The notes under the pieces were generated by a model. That model made no database searches and had not been told where the DNA came from. It was given only the letters and a program-made list of their open reading frames with translations. Positions 1 to 11,261 of a stretch of DNA of 64,000 nt are shown here, one piece after another. Position 1 is the stretch's first letter, and every line of letters begins with the position of its first letter. The position numbers were made by a program, and so were the translations under genes. The stretch lies in NCBI GenBank assembly GCA_945643635.1, contig CALZFC010000029.1, forward strand, positions 1,868,001 to 1,932,000. Direction: 5' to 3'. The DNA is from Allodiplogaster sudhausi. Taxonomy: Eukaryota; Nematoda; Chromadorea; Rhabditida; Diplogasteridae.

Positions 1-61
1 GCGTCTAAATGAGAACATCAATTCCACAAACATATAAAAAGGCAAGAATATACAATAAGCC

Positions 62-2490
62 TCACGAATTGAGTAATAACGCCATATTGCGCATATTTCC
101 GCAAAGATTGATACAGTTTTTGAAGACCTTAATAAATCCAATCATATCGCGTGCGGTCGCACTTCTTCCATTCAGGAGCTTTGGTCTTAATTCCCCAGAG
201 ATCAGCGGATGAGCAAAGGCTTCGTCGACTGTTCTGATGAAGTCTTCTCGAACGTCTATAAGCGACGATTATTTTTCCCGCCGAAAGTTGCATTTAAATT
301 ATATTAAATACCTTCGATCGCTCCTGTAAAATCGAACGAGTGGTGGAGGAAGGGCGGAGGTAACAGGGCGCACTTAGATGACATGAACAGCGCCGATGTT
401 TCCTTGAGATCCTGTAATGTACATATAAAGGTACTTCAAACTTTCAACTATACATGGAGCATTAAATCTATCCTACTATTTACGTCGCCGTCTTCTGTAT
501 TGTGTCCTCTTTTTTATTACCTTCGATTTAAAGTCCCAGCAAAGCATTTCGACAGATATTAAGGTCTCCGGACAGGGATATAAAATATGGCAAAATGTCT
601 ACGAACCTTGCCGTTTTTGCTGAGGAAGTCGGGCGGTGCAATTCCTGTGCGGTAGTCGTGGAAGGACCAGTCTCGGATGCACATAATCATGCTCTGAAGA
701 GATTTTAATTTTGACTACGTGCATTCTTCAACCCCGAATTCACAATCGTTAGCAAAACAGCAAACGGTAGAAACAATTTGCTCACGAATTATAAACGTTT
801 ATTTCGGTGTCTGTTTGACCTGAAATGCGTGGGAGTCCATGGAAGCAGTCGCATTTGGCTGGCCACCAGAAAGTCGCATAACATCGCTTGCATACTTGAC
901 GAGCAAACGGCAAAAGCTCATGCTGGGTCCCTAAGAAGAGAGCAGGAATTGGCAGGATCTAGAAACTTACATGAATAAGTTGCGATACAACAAAATACTT
1001 GAAGCCTTACCTCAACATTTCGCATGACATTGAAAACTTGAACGGACGAGATGAGCGTAGAGAGCGCAAAAAGCGCAAACGAGAGCTTCTCCTCAGATTC
1101 GGCCGCGTGGAAGAGGCCTTGCGTGTCGGCCTGGAACGATAATCATATTCATCACCATTCCTTGGCTACTTGCCTTTTGCATCTACACCAGCCGGTTCGC
1201 GAGTGCATCACCGGCTGGATGCTCGGCCGCTTCGCGGCCACTATCTGTAAACCTTCTTTGTGAATGTTCTAGAAAATTCCATATCTCGGTGCAGAACACT
1301 GTCCTTTGCGGAATCTTCTGGAATGTCCCCAAGACTGTGAACAGACATTGACCTTTCAGGAATGTTCTACGAAAACATCCCCGGGCTGAACTCGGTCCAT
1401 TCCGCAACCTTCTCGAATGTACCAAGCGCCCAGTGCAGACGTTTGCCCTTTCAGAAATATTCAGGAAAATCCTACTCGGCAGTTTCTGGAACCTTCTCTC
1501 CCAGTACCCAGGGTTGACGTTTTACCGTTCCGGATTATTCTGGAAGATTCCATGCTCCGGGGCAGAACTTTCTCCCTTCTGGAACCTTCTGTCATGTTCC
1601 AAGGAACAGGAGCAGACATTGGCCCGTTCCTGAATGTTCTGGAAAATTCCACTTCCCGGGGCTCAACTCGGCTCTTTCTGGAACCTTTTCGAATGTTAAC
1701 ACTACACAGAGCCTCCTTTCGGAATGCTCTGGGAAAAATTACAGCATTCGTTGTGGTATGAAAGTCGCAACGTTCGTAGTGCTTTATACCGTTTGGATGC
1801 CTCAAAGTTGGGCAATTAGAACGGAGTGAACATGTAAAGTTCCGGAAAGAAATCCTTCACAAAGCCACTCTTAGCGCTTATTATTATTTACATATGTATG
1901 TGTGTTGGTGTGTTTTAAGGGTACTGCAGAGATTGTCAAGACAGAGAGTGTGCATTTTCTAGTTTGTCCTGATGGGCGGCCCATTCCCTTTTTTTTAAAT
2001 AAAACACGAATATAAGGAGTAACAAAAAAGAAGAGAAGCAGATTGTGTTCACCAAGATGACTGCGTGCAGCTGTCCGCGCTGTCGCAGCAGAATGGGCTC
2101 GCCCCAGAACCAGATGCCATTCGTGTCGGCGGCAGCCGCATGGCTAAAGTGGAAGCCGCGCAAACGGATGTCCGCCGCGTGCCACAGGCCCGACAAAGTG
2201 CCCTTAATAAGAGAAAAAGAGAGATGAATCAATTACATTATGACCAAATGTTTTTTTTTCAAATGATAAAATCTGCAAAAAGCCAGCATGAATATCATTT
2301 ACGACAACATGTTTCTATTCGCTGATATTCTTTATTGGATTTCATATTTACACTACAATTTGGAGAGTATCAGCGGAACTCAAATTGTTCAGAAAACGGC
2401 ACCAACCTCGTCTTTCGCTTGCGCTGAGTAGAGAATCTCGAGTAGCACATTAAGCAGAAAACTTTTTCCGGTTTGTGCGATGATAACGAG
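62..2490 (-). CDS. Divergent atlastin-type dynamin-like GTPase (5' partial)
   Basis: Atlastins are ER membrane GTPases that fuse ER tubules. Seven exons join in phase on the minus strand: 2490-2407, 2202-2053, 1130-1011, 930-820, 693-607, 411-312 and 255-62. They carry a P-loop remnant ending TGKSFLL, a switch region (DTNGIWFW), the G3 motif ADTQG followed by FALFALSTLISSVQVFN, the G4 motif IRDW, and the helical stretch PPPF...FDFTGAIED. Order and spacing match the atlastin GTPase domain and the start of its middle domain. The reading ends at TGA 64-62, before the usual helical bundle and two membrane hairpins, so the gene is either truncated or spliced on beyond the window. The first P-loop glycine is not visible (IIAQTGKS in place of GAFRKGKS) unless an upstream exon supplies it; no N-terminal exon was resolved. 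Family assignment is strong; activity is doubtful. Confidence 0.82.
1182..1750 (+). mobile_element. Helitron-like repeat with heat-shock-element minisatellite, copy 1
   Basis: This lies in an intron of the atlastin gene. It opens TCTACACCAGCCGGTTCGCG, followed by GC-rich hairpins near 1190-1240, then a degenerate roughly 100-bp tandem repeat full of alternating TTC and GAA triplets at 5-bp spacing. The best block is 1627-1649, with five alternating units (TTC, GAA, TTC, GAA, TTC). The same head and repeat recur inverted at 11262-11545. The 5'-TC start, GC hairpin and tandem body suggest a Helitron. C. elegans Helitrons are known to carry HSF-1 sites, so the analogy is close, but the 3' CTRR end was not located. 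Confidence 0.6.
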
Positions 2491-2492
2491 CT

Positions 2493-2600
2493 GTAAGTGC
2501 TTGTTATTACCACTATTCTACAACAAGCTTACCTGCAAATGAATAACTGAGACCAGCATACCTTGCAGTCCGGGAGATTGGGCGCAATGTAACTAGCACA
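2493..2600. other. No further gene resolved upstream of atlastin
   Basis: This stretch may hold the missing N-terminal atlastin exon. A candidate on the minus strand around 2590-2530 is open, but no motif confirms it. Confidence 0.3.
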
Positions 2601-3245
2601 ACTGGCCCTATTTTTAAAGCTTGTAACAAAATCTTGTAAACTTGAAAGTTCATTGAAAGGGGTTTAGCTTGTAGCAAATTTCACGCTCTTTCTTTTGGTG
2701 TCTCTTTGGACGTGCGAAAATGATTATGAAGTGCTGATTTATACTGCCACGTCGGGAAAATCGATTAGGAAACTTCAGCGCATTGTAATTTTCCCAAACC
2801 CATTAGTGCTTTCGAAAGCTCTTTTTACGCTCTATACATCTGAATAGTTTGGTTTTGGTAAAATGAGAAACGCTTTTTTTGCGCTCCTTCAAAATTAAAA
2901 GACTATAAAAGATGGAAAGTTGAACTTTTTCAAATTTTTCTTTTTCCATGGCTTAGAGCAATGTCTTGGCTATTACAGTGCTAATTTTCATTTCTATATC
3001 TCAACAAAGTGCGTCGCAATGACCTCAGACGTGTATCCAACTCGCCCTCCTGCGCGGCGAGCCCCATACTTGAAGCCTTCATATCTAACGAAATCGCCAT
3101 TTTCCTAACTTTAGACCACTTCCAATCGATTCCGCGTATCAGAAAGTACCTATAAGGAACTTTTGAACAAAATCCAAGCCGGTCGATTTTGGCAATATCC
3201 GCGGCCTCTTTGATTCGTTTTGATTCTCTCGCAAATCGCGTCATA
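2600..3245. mobile_element. Half copy of fold-back family A (right arm)
   Basis: The sequence matches the right arm of the complete element at 28708-30116, including the inverted terminal motif GCAAATCGCGTCATA at 3231-3245. The left arm is missing. It shares its terminal TA with the next element. Confidence 0.75.
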
Positions 3246-4889
3246 TGACGCGATTTGCGAGAGAATCAAAATTAATCAAAAGGGCTGGGGCCCTAGAAAA
3301 ATCATCATCTCCAATGTTTGCTTAAAAGTTGTTTCTAGGTAAAGTTAGACCCGCAGAATCGAATGGGATTGCTCTTGGAGCCTAAAAAATTCATTTTAAA
3401 AAGCTAAGAAGAATTGAAAAATGCGCTTCTTTTTGAGGTGATCGAGTAAGGCGCATGTTTATTTCTCCGCACACAATAAAGCAATATTAGCGAAAATTTT
3501 AATTTAGTTAGAAAAGATATTGCTGATATAAATTGTTAAAATAGAATTTGAAAAAAAAAACAGTTTTGTATGTATCGTATAGAGCATAAAAGTGGCTTTC
3601 GAATGATATATAGGATGTTTCATTTCGACGAACTATGCGGCTTTTATATGCGTTTAGTTCATGCGCAACAGTGAAATCTAATGCAGAATCGCGGCGCTAC
3701 GCGATATTTGTCACATTCGAATATAGATTTTCAGTATGTCTAGTGATATTTTGTTTTTGATCTTCCTTTTTACATTTATGAAACGATTAAGCTCATTTTT
3801 AAGCAAAAAAAAAAATCACTTTTCAACCAAATATTAACGAATTCACTCATCTCCACAAAGGGAGACCTAGTTGACATGAAAGTCCGTTAAATTAGCAACA
3901 AAATAAAATTCTTGAAACTGAAATTAAATGTAGCTATTTCTCGCAACAAATCGAAAAGCGACTCAAACCAGCAATAAAACGATGTAAATACACCAATTCG
4001 ATAGATTCATAACGGATGTCGAATTCGAATATTCCAATTTACACATTCGAATATTCTAATTCACGCGGTGAAAATTTGGTGAATTGGTGTATTTACATAG
4101 TGTTATGGCTGGTTTGGGTAGCTTTTCGGTTTGTTGCAAGAAATTGCCACTTTTAATTTCAGTGTCAAGAATGTTATTTTGTACCTAATTTAACGGCCTT
4201 TCATGTCAACTAGGTCTCCTTTTGTTGAAATGAGTGACTTTGTTAATATTTGGCCGAATTTGAATTTTTTGCTCAAAAATGAGATTAATCGTTTCATAAA
4301 AGTAAAAAGAAAGATCAAAAACAAAATATCTAGAAAATTGATATTTGAATGACACAAATATCGCGTCGCGCCGCGATACTTCGCGAGTTTTCACAATCGA
4401 CATAATCGCATACTAAAGCCGCAGAGTTCGTCGAAATGAAACATCCTATATATCATTCGAAAGCCACTTTTATGCTCTATATGATTCATACAGAACGGAT
4501 TGCGTAAATTGTAAGAAAACGTGTTCATGTCTCATTGAGTTTGAAAAGACGCAAAAAATCGATATTTGAAAATTTTCAAATTCTGAATTGACAATTTATA
4601 TAAGCAATATCTTTTCTATCTACATTAACATTTTCACGTATATTGCTTTAGTGGGCGCGGAGAGATGTTCATAAACATGCACCCTTCTCGACCATCTCAA
4701 AAAGATGCGCAGTTATTCAATTCTTCATAACTTTTTTAAATGAATTTTATAGGCTTCAAGACCAATCCCATTCGATTCTTCGGGTCTAACTTTACCTACA
4801 AACAACTTTTAAGCAAAATCGGAGATGATGATTTTTCTAGGGCCCCAGCTCTTTTGATTAATTTTGATACTCTTGCAAATCGCGTCATA
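3244..4889. mobile_element. Fold-back element, family B
   Basis: This is a long inverted repeat of about 1.65 kb. Both ends carry the TATGACGCGATTTGC terminus of family A. The two arms are imperfect reverse complements of each other almost to the centre (about 4060). Apart from the first 20-30 bases, the interior differs from family A. No coding potential was seen. It is likely a non-autonomous DNA transposon using the same transposase as family A, with a TA target. Confidence 0.8.
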
Positions 4890-4891
4890 TA

Positions 4892-5758
4892 TACAGTCCC
4901 GCCCAGGCTCTTGGTACCAAGGAGGGATCGGATACATCATAGGGATCCAAATGCATCCTCGTTAATAACTATTATCCAAGGGAAAATAAAAATATTTTAA
5001 ATGGTTCATTAGGTTGCTTATAGAGAGCGGATGCTACTGTTAAAAAATCGATAATTTCTTATCATTTGATAAGAAGTTATTTGGTTATAAAAAATTTCAT
5101 TTTTAATATTTTTCAGAGAAATTTCTCCCGTACCATTATTTTGTCTCTACCCACATCCCCAAATAATAAAATGGGAGATTTTATCATTGATAATTGAAAT
5201 CGATAAAGCAGACCTTGTAATATATGTTCACTAGCCGAGCAGATTCGCCTAACGATTCTAAATCTAATTATGTAATCAGTTTTCAAAATAAAGTGCCGGT
5301 TTTAAGAAATACTTGCAAAGTACACACAATCAAAAATATATTGTTAACCGGCACTTTATTTTGAAAACTGATTACATAATTAGATTCAGAATCGTTAGGC
5401 GAATCTACTCAGCTAATGAACATGCGTGATAATTCTGATTTATCGATTTCCGTTATCAATAATACAATCTCTACTTTTATTATTTGGGGATGTGGATAGA
5501 GAGAAAGTAATGGTGCAGGAGAAATTTCATTGAAAATATAAGAAATTAATTTTTTATAAGTGAAAACTGATAACTTCTAATCAAGTGATAAGAAATTATC
5601 GATTTTTTAACAGTAACATCCGTTGTCTATAAACAACCTAATGTAGAATTTAAAATATTTTTGTTTTCCCTTGAACAATAGTTATTAACGAGGATGCATT
5701 TGGATCCGTCCGATGCATCCGATCCCTCCTTGGTACCAAGATCCTGGGCGGGACTGTA
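4892..5758. mobile_element. Fold-back element, family C, copy 1
   Basis: The inverted termini are TACAGTCCCGCCCAGG and its complement; arms of about 400 bp pair throughout. It inserted directly next to the family B element. Other copies are at 34537-35525 and 36493-37327. It has no ORF and is non-autonomous. Confidence 0.85.
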
Positions 5759-5761
5759 CAT

Positions 5762-5904
5762 ATATACCTTCATACATAGAGATACCAAAGGGAAAGAAGG
5801 GAAGGGGCCATGAAGATGTAGATCCAGGGAGAGGAGAGTCGACTCTCTCTACATCCCATTCTAAATATTCTTCTTACATATCAAAGCGAGGACGCCACGC
5901 CCCT
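5762..5904. repeat. Dispersed repeat D, copy 1
   Basis: A segment of about 143 bp is nearly identical to 36276-36418 and contains the palindrome AGAGTCGACTCTCT. Both copies abut fold-back elements. The family is not identified. Confidence 0.7.
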
Positions 5905-7383
5905 GTCCTAATCAGCTCATTCCGCGCGGGTGGATAGCTACATAGGTTCTCCACTGCCTCTCATTCATAATTCCTTCTTATCTATATACGATCAGTCTCC
6001 ATCTCTCTATCTCTCTACCTCTCTTTCTTTCTCTCATTCTCTCTGTCTTTGCTTTCTCATTCTTTTATCTTTTTGGACATGACACTGAAAGGAGTGCGTG
6101 TTCCCTTATCACGTTCTTCTTTCATAGCCCCCATCACTGGTGAGTCATGTCGAACATTGCGGATCCATCTGAATCAACAGTCAGGTGCTTTTATGTTGCT
6201 TCATTCTTCAAAATAAACATATTTTCTTAAAAAAGGAAACAAGTTTGTTTGTGAAGTCCTTCTTCGCGACAAAAAACAATCAGCACTTTCACATTGCAAA
6301 AGTTATAAATGGAAAGGCCCAATGCGGATCTTACATATTATTGAACAGGAATAGGAGGAATTTGAAAACACAAACGATCCACTCTTCAGCCATTCTCGAA
6401 CTTTCGTCAACGCAGAGTCGTTGTTAGTCTCTTCACGCATGCTATGCACACTGACCTCTCGAAGTAGTGCTATACTCATCAGTATGTCAACAACACGAAA
6501 AACTCGCAAGGGCGTAAATCACAGAATGGTTAGGTTGAATTTTACGGTGAATGAGATGGAGAATACGGCACGACGAATGTAGCAGTGAGTAGATAAAGTC
6601 GACATTTTACCAAAAACACCTCAAGACTAAGTATGTATAAAGCTTGAAGATAGTATCTGTACAATCATAACGAAGTTAATTTTCTGTATTATCTCTGTTA
6701 GTACCCCTTTATTAAAACGAAAATTGTCATGCAGATGGAAATATATCACGTCCAAGAATTGTCGTATCTATTAGTCCTTGATTACCCCCCGTTTACTATT
6801 GTGAAAGTACACCATGCTCAAACCTATAAAAGAGCACTTTGATACATATTGTCTGCTCCCTTGCAAGTTAAATAACTGGCGATCAGTCTTCTCTTAAGCG
6901 CTATGAGTTCACCAGTGTCAAATATGTAAGTAATTGTTCGTTACGTGAACATTCAAACGGCCCTTCAAAGTAAGCGTGAGGGCTGCTACGCAAACTCGAA
7001 GTCTTCTGAACTCGAAATTGGCGGGAGCTCGCATCCTAATGCTATAAAATAGAGGGCTGCTACCCAGAGCATGCATATTTTGGGACAGCAACACATGGAT
7101 CAGTGATGCGATGGAACACATAGCTTACCGGTTGGTCCGTGTGTTTTTTATGGGCTGAAAGACTGCGCTTCATCAATGTCTGAAGTTCTGACGTCTCAAA
7201 TTTTTTGTCATTGAAACATCGATACTGTTCATGAATTCGAATCATTTCGCTTCTTCGGCTTACTAATGTATTTATCCCTTTTATCAGTTGTTTGGCACCG
7301 AGATAATATACTGCAGCATTATGTAAGCAATATTTCTTCTGACTACTAACTGATTTAACTAGATTTTAAATGATCACATTTAG
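5905..7383. other. Intergenic, no gene recognised
   Basis: The sequence is AT-rich with short T- and CT-rich runs (5995-6070). A stretch near 6682-6715 resembles the terminus of the element at 13681-14118. No coherent exon series was seen on either strand. Confidence 0.5.
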
Positions 7384-7526
7384 GCTCTCCGTTACTCTCC
7401 CGGATATCGTGTTGTCGTTCATTGGCGTAACGCTTAACTTGCTCTTAACTCGCATAATTTTCCAACGCAATCTCTTCGACCACCGCATACATCGCCAAGT
7501 CTACAGCCTCGTTATCAGCAGCCTAC
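7384..7526 (+). pseudogene. Relict GPCR exon, paralogous to exon 2 of the 13.4-17.8 kb receptor
   Basis: A 143-bp exon lies between ACATTTAG and GTAAGT. It encodes a TM1 segment ending in HRQVYSLVISSL. Exon 2 of the receptor at 14137-14279 has the same length, the same phases and the same ending (RRQVYSLIFSSI). No matching downstream receptor exons (TM2-TM7) were found, so this is probably the remains of a duplicated receptor. Confidence 0.65.
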
Positions 7527-7599
7527 GTAAGTACATATGGCAAAGTGGTAGTGTTGTCGAATTTTAATGTTCGTTTGTTTCAATCTATGAAATGGGCGA

Positions 7600-7858
7600 A
7601 CATTTACAAGCCCGACACAGTCGGTGAAACTCAAAACATACATGACGCAGTCTTGGAAGAGCTAAATTTTAAAGCGGTTCTGAAGATCATTGAATGCGTA
7701 TTTTTACTCAACTTTTTTTTTTCTTTTTATCAAACAGCAGAGTTCCTGGAATGATAACAAGTCAAGAATTACAAGGCTGCTGCTCGGGGTCGCGTCCATG
7801 GGGGGAGCCAAGCATCCCTGCCACACTCGTGTTCGCAGAGAAGTACGGAAGACTCAAG
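7600..7858 (+). pseudogene. Possible paralogue of the small exon pair at 12782-12958
   Basis: An open stretch at about 7600-7692 contains NIHDAVLEEL and is followed at 7798-7858 by IPATLVFAEKYGRLK and a stop. This resembles the IHDESLKNYIVEAIL and LPALAIPEKYFSK pair at 12.8-12.96 kb. Splice continuity is unclear and the function is unknown. Both copies lie near GPCR sequence, which suggests an old block duplication. Confidence 0.3.
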
Positions 7859-7924
7859 TAGTGCAAGAAGATGAACAGGTATGGGCATTATTCAATTAGT
7901 AGATAAGTTGCTTCTTCTCAAAGT

Positions 7925-8106
7925 AGCAGAGAGAGAGACAGAGAGTGAGAGAGAGAGAGAGAGAGCTAGAGTAAGAGAAAGAGAAAGAGGCAGAGAGAGA
8001 GATAGAGAGAGAGAGCTAGAGTAAGAAAGAGAGAGAGGCACAGAGAGAGAGATAGAGAGAGAAAGAGAGAAAGAATGAGAAAGAGAGAAAGAGAGAGAGA
8101 GCAAAA
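7925..8106. repeat. GA/CT microsatellite
   Basis: Imperfect (GA)n, interrupted by AGCTAGAGT blocks that repeat twice, which indicates a short internal duplication. Confidence 0.9.
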
Positions 8107-8642
8107 GCACTACGATTATTGTTTCTCATAATAATGCTAATTGCTAGTCTGTGAGGCAACATAAATGTAACTAAGTATTTTTTTCTAAATTAAATTATTA
8201 ATGAACGGCTGGGAAAAGAGTCGCGCATCGGCGATTGAGCAGTTTGAACGGATGATCCCCATCAAGCATCCAATCACGGTCAATCGACAGATTAGTCTCC
8301 TTCTGATATCCTTTCTTCTCTCTCCCTCTCTCTCTCTCAGAGATTGCCTAATTGTAAGCATTAGCACCACTCGTCGTTAACCACTTTACAACTTATTTAA
8401 TCATACCTAATTAGACAGAAAAAAATGTCGCAATTGCTATAAACCATTTCAGTGACCGACACATAATTCCTTCTGCTCAAAGCCTCTCGTTCTCGTTTTC
8501 ATTTTCATTCTCTCTCTTTCACTCTAAAATACTAGATCTCCTACAAATCTCACCATCAGTCCCGTCTCCGTTCCACTTCGAGAATGCACGGCATCCATCC
8601 GCTTGCATCCTTCTAATCTTCTTCGTGGTCCGTTGTCGCGGC

Positions 8643-10514
8643 CAGTGACTCGCTTCTCCTCCTCGCTTCCGCTGAATCTGACCAGCTACTCCGTGAGTAC
8701 CGCGTCCTTCCGCTCTCATCGCTGCCCACTTCCTGCGACCTCGGAGGTCGCGACGACCGCTACCCAAGTGGCTGCTGCCGCTTCAACGTCCACATTTTCA
8801 ACGCGGCTCACCCACCGACTCCAGTCGTCTTTCTCGATGAGCGAACTCTCGCCACCGTCGAATGTCACAACAATAATGATGATGTCAACGTCGACTGGCG
8901 ACTGATGTTCGTCCGGGTCGAGAACTGTTCTGAGCCGGCCATCATCTCGCACTCGGCCGTCTTCCGCCTCTCGCCTTTCTATTACGAGTATATGCCGAAG
9001 ATAATGATGCTACGGATTATTTCGAGCGACGCCCAACAACTCGAGCTCAATCTGTTCATCTCGACGACGCTCAGCATCCGACTGTTCAAAGTCGAATGCG
9101 ATGGCACCGGCGGCGACGTCAGAATTACGAGTCTACTGAACTGTGCGGCGCAGATGAGGTGCCAAGCAGAGGCCATGATGAACAGGGCAGAATTCAAGGT
9201 TGGCGCGGAAGACAGAAGTTACTGTAGTCAAAAGCTTGCTACAGTAGTGAGAAGATAAAATAGTCAGAAGATATATAGTAGTCAGAAGATACACTATAAC
9301 CCACGCTCTTTCTTCTTGTATATGTTTGGACGCGCGAAAAAATCTTGAGGTGTCTTTTTTAATCCGCGGGCGTTCAGATTTGTACAGTCACATCGGGATA
9401 ATCGATCAGGAAACATCAAAGAGTTCCTAAGTTTTCAAAACCCAATAGTTCTTTCGAAAGATATTTTCATGCTCTATTCAACCGTTAAGTTAGGTTCTGG
9501 TAACATGAGTATTTCGTTCACTATGCTCCCACAAACATTAATGTCTATAAAACACATAAATTTGGAAATTTTCACTTTTTCTTTTTTGTTGTTTAGAACA
9601 ATATCTTGGCTATTATGGTGTAAATTTTCGTTTCTATATCTCAACCAAGTGCGGCGCAGTGACCTCAAACGTGCATCCAACTCGCCTCTCAGCGCGGCGA
9701 GCCCCATAATTCAAGCCGTCATAGCAAACGAACAAGACATTTTCCGACATCCAGACCATCTCCAATCGATTCCTCGTATCTGAAAGCAAATATAAGGAAC
9801 TTTTCAACATGGATCGGCCATTACCGCCCGCTCTACGACGAATTCGCGCGCGTCGACGCGGCGACCACGCGATGGCCGGCGACGTTTCTCGGCGTGCGCA
9901 GATTCTTCTTCTCGGCGAGCAATTCCGCTAAGAGTCAGGTGTTATTTTTTTTTTTTTAATTTTTTAAATTTAAAATTATGTTCAAAAGAGATTTTATAAG
10001 CAATGCGCATGATCATTAATAAAAAAATTGAGTAGCTCGAAGTGAAGTTGACCGATCTCGACCTCGGTCGCTCGACGACGCTGATGCTGCGAGAAGTGCC
10101 GACCGACTGGAGCAAGACGCTGAGTCCGGAGGGCGTCGTGCACTCTCCAGGCGGGCGAGTCTTCTTCGTCCTCGACGGAATTCTATATCAGGCACGCCAT
10201 CATCATACTTCATTTTTCGTTTGCGGAAACATTTTTTTCTTCTCTTTTCTGCGAGCCAGGAAATGGGATGTCATATTATATTTTATTACATTTTTCGATA
10301 TCATTAAGTTATAAATGTACAAATACTATAAATACTTCTATGACATCACAGTCGAATTTCTCCCTCTCCTTTCCAGATGCGCCTGGGGTGCGTGGGTCCA
10401 CTGAGTGAGATCGCCCTCTCCGTGTGCTGGTCGCTTCTCTCTCCGAAGCTCTCCGCCCAGCTTAAGAAGGGCTCTTGCTTTGACGCCCGCTCCATTGCAC
10501 GCTATCTTCATTAA
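8643..10514 (+). CDS. Unidentified multi-exon protein (5' end unresolved)
   Basis: Four exons read in phase: about 8643-9158, 9797-9938, 10036-10191 and 10377-10514, ending in TAA. The first encodes a Cys-containing hydrophilic region (motifs SGCCRFNVHIFN, FVRVENCSEP). The others contain HYRPLYDEFARVD, PGGRVFFVLDGILYQ and a tail ending CFDARSIARYLH. No known family was recognised. The start is not placed; a hydrophobic leader near 8600 (ILLIFFVVRC) is in another frame. The third intron appears to use a GC donor (CAG|GCACGC). The acceptor of the second exon falls inside a fold-back remnant. The gene is believable from phase and composition, but its function is unknown. Confidence 0.5.
9297..9809. 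mobile_element. Truncated family A fold-back arm
   Basis: The right-arm sequence of family A runs up to CTTTTCAACA and then stops, so the terminal part with the CGCGTCATA end is missing. It abuts coding sequence of the neighbouring unidentified gene. Confidence 0.7.
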
Positions 10515-11177
10515 TAATACTATAACAGTACTCTGACTCACTCTTTTACATCCGCCAATCATTTGTAACCCATGATTTTGTTATTGATATTTCTCCGAGC
10601 AGGTTGCAAGATGAATCTAATATGCAGTTGTCAATGATTGTACCATTTTGGCCCTTTTGAGGATTCGTCTCTTCTCTCTGTATGCCTGCTATGTTGTGAA
10701 ATGATGTCTCCATCGAACACATGTTGTTTCGTTTCTTCGTCTTGTTTGATTTCTTTACAATTTTTCAGAGATTTCTATTTTGAGTCTATTGGATGCGGTA
10801 GGGGGTTCGCCTTTGAGGGCTAAACGGTAGGGGTATGAGAAAATGGAAAAGGGGCATAGGTGAGAAGAAATACACGCTGGCCGAAATAAAAATTTTTTAT
10901 ACACATATAATCAAATCGATTGGAGGTGGTCCCGTTTCATGAAAATCAGTATTTAGTTTGAATGCTTAAAAAAACTAATTCACAAACGTTTCCGCACTTC
11001 CAAATATACATACATCATAAGAAAGGGAATGAAATTAAATTGAGCGGGTCGAGTTGCATAAGAAAAAAAGATTTCTGTTAATGAATTCGAAAACAATTTT
11101 GCTTTAAGCGCATGCTCGACTTTTACAGAGAGGCTCTCTCAATGTGAACTGAAGCGTAATAAAAATGTCAAAGCCAA
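10515..11177. other. Intergenic, no gene recognised
   Basis: This is the 3' flank of the unidentified gene plus AT-rich sequence. No exon was seen. Confidence 0.5.
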
Positions 11178-11261
11178 CTACGGATAATTACAAACTACTA
11201 CGAAATTACAAAAATGTTTAAATGTATGTATGTAAATAAATGCATAAAACCAATCCTCCTT

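Noticed and set aside
1417..1805. Plus and minus readings of about 114 residues
   Set aside because: They fall wholly in the Helitron-like HSE minisatellite and repeat with its period.
3244..5758. CRISPR-like or phage-like repeat structure
   Set aside because: The repeats are long inverted arms of eukaryotic fold-back transposons, not short direct repeats with spacers.
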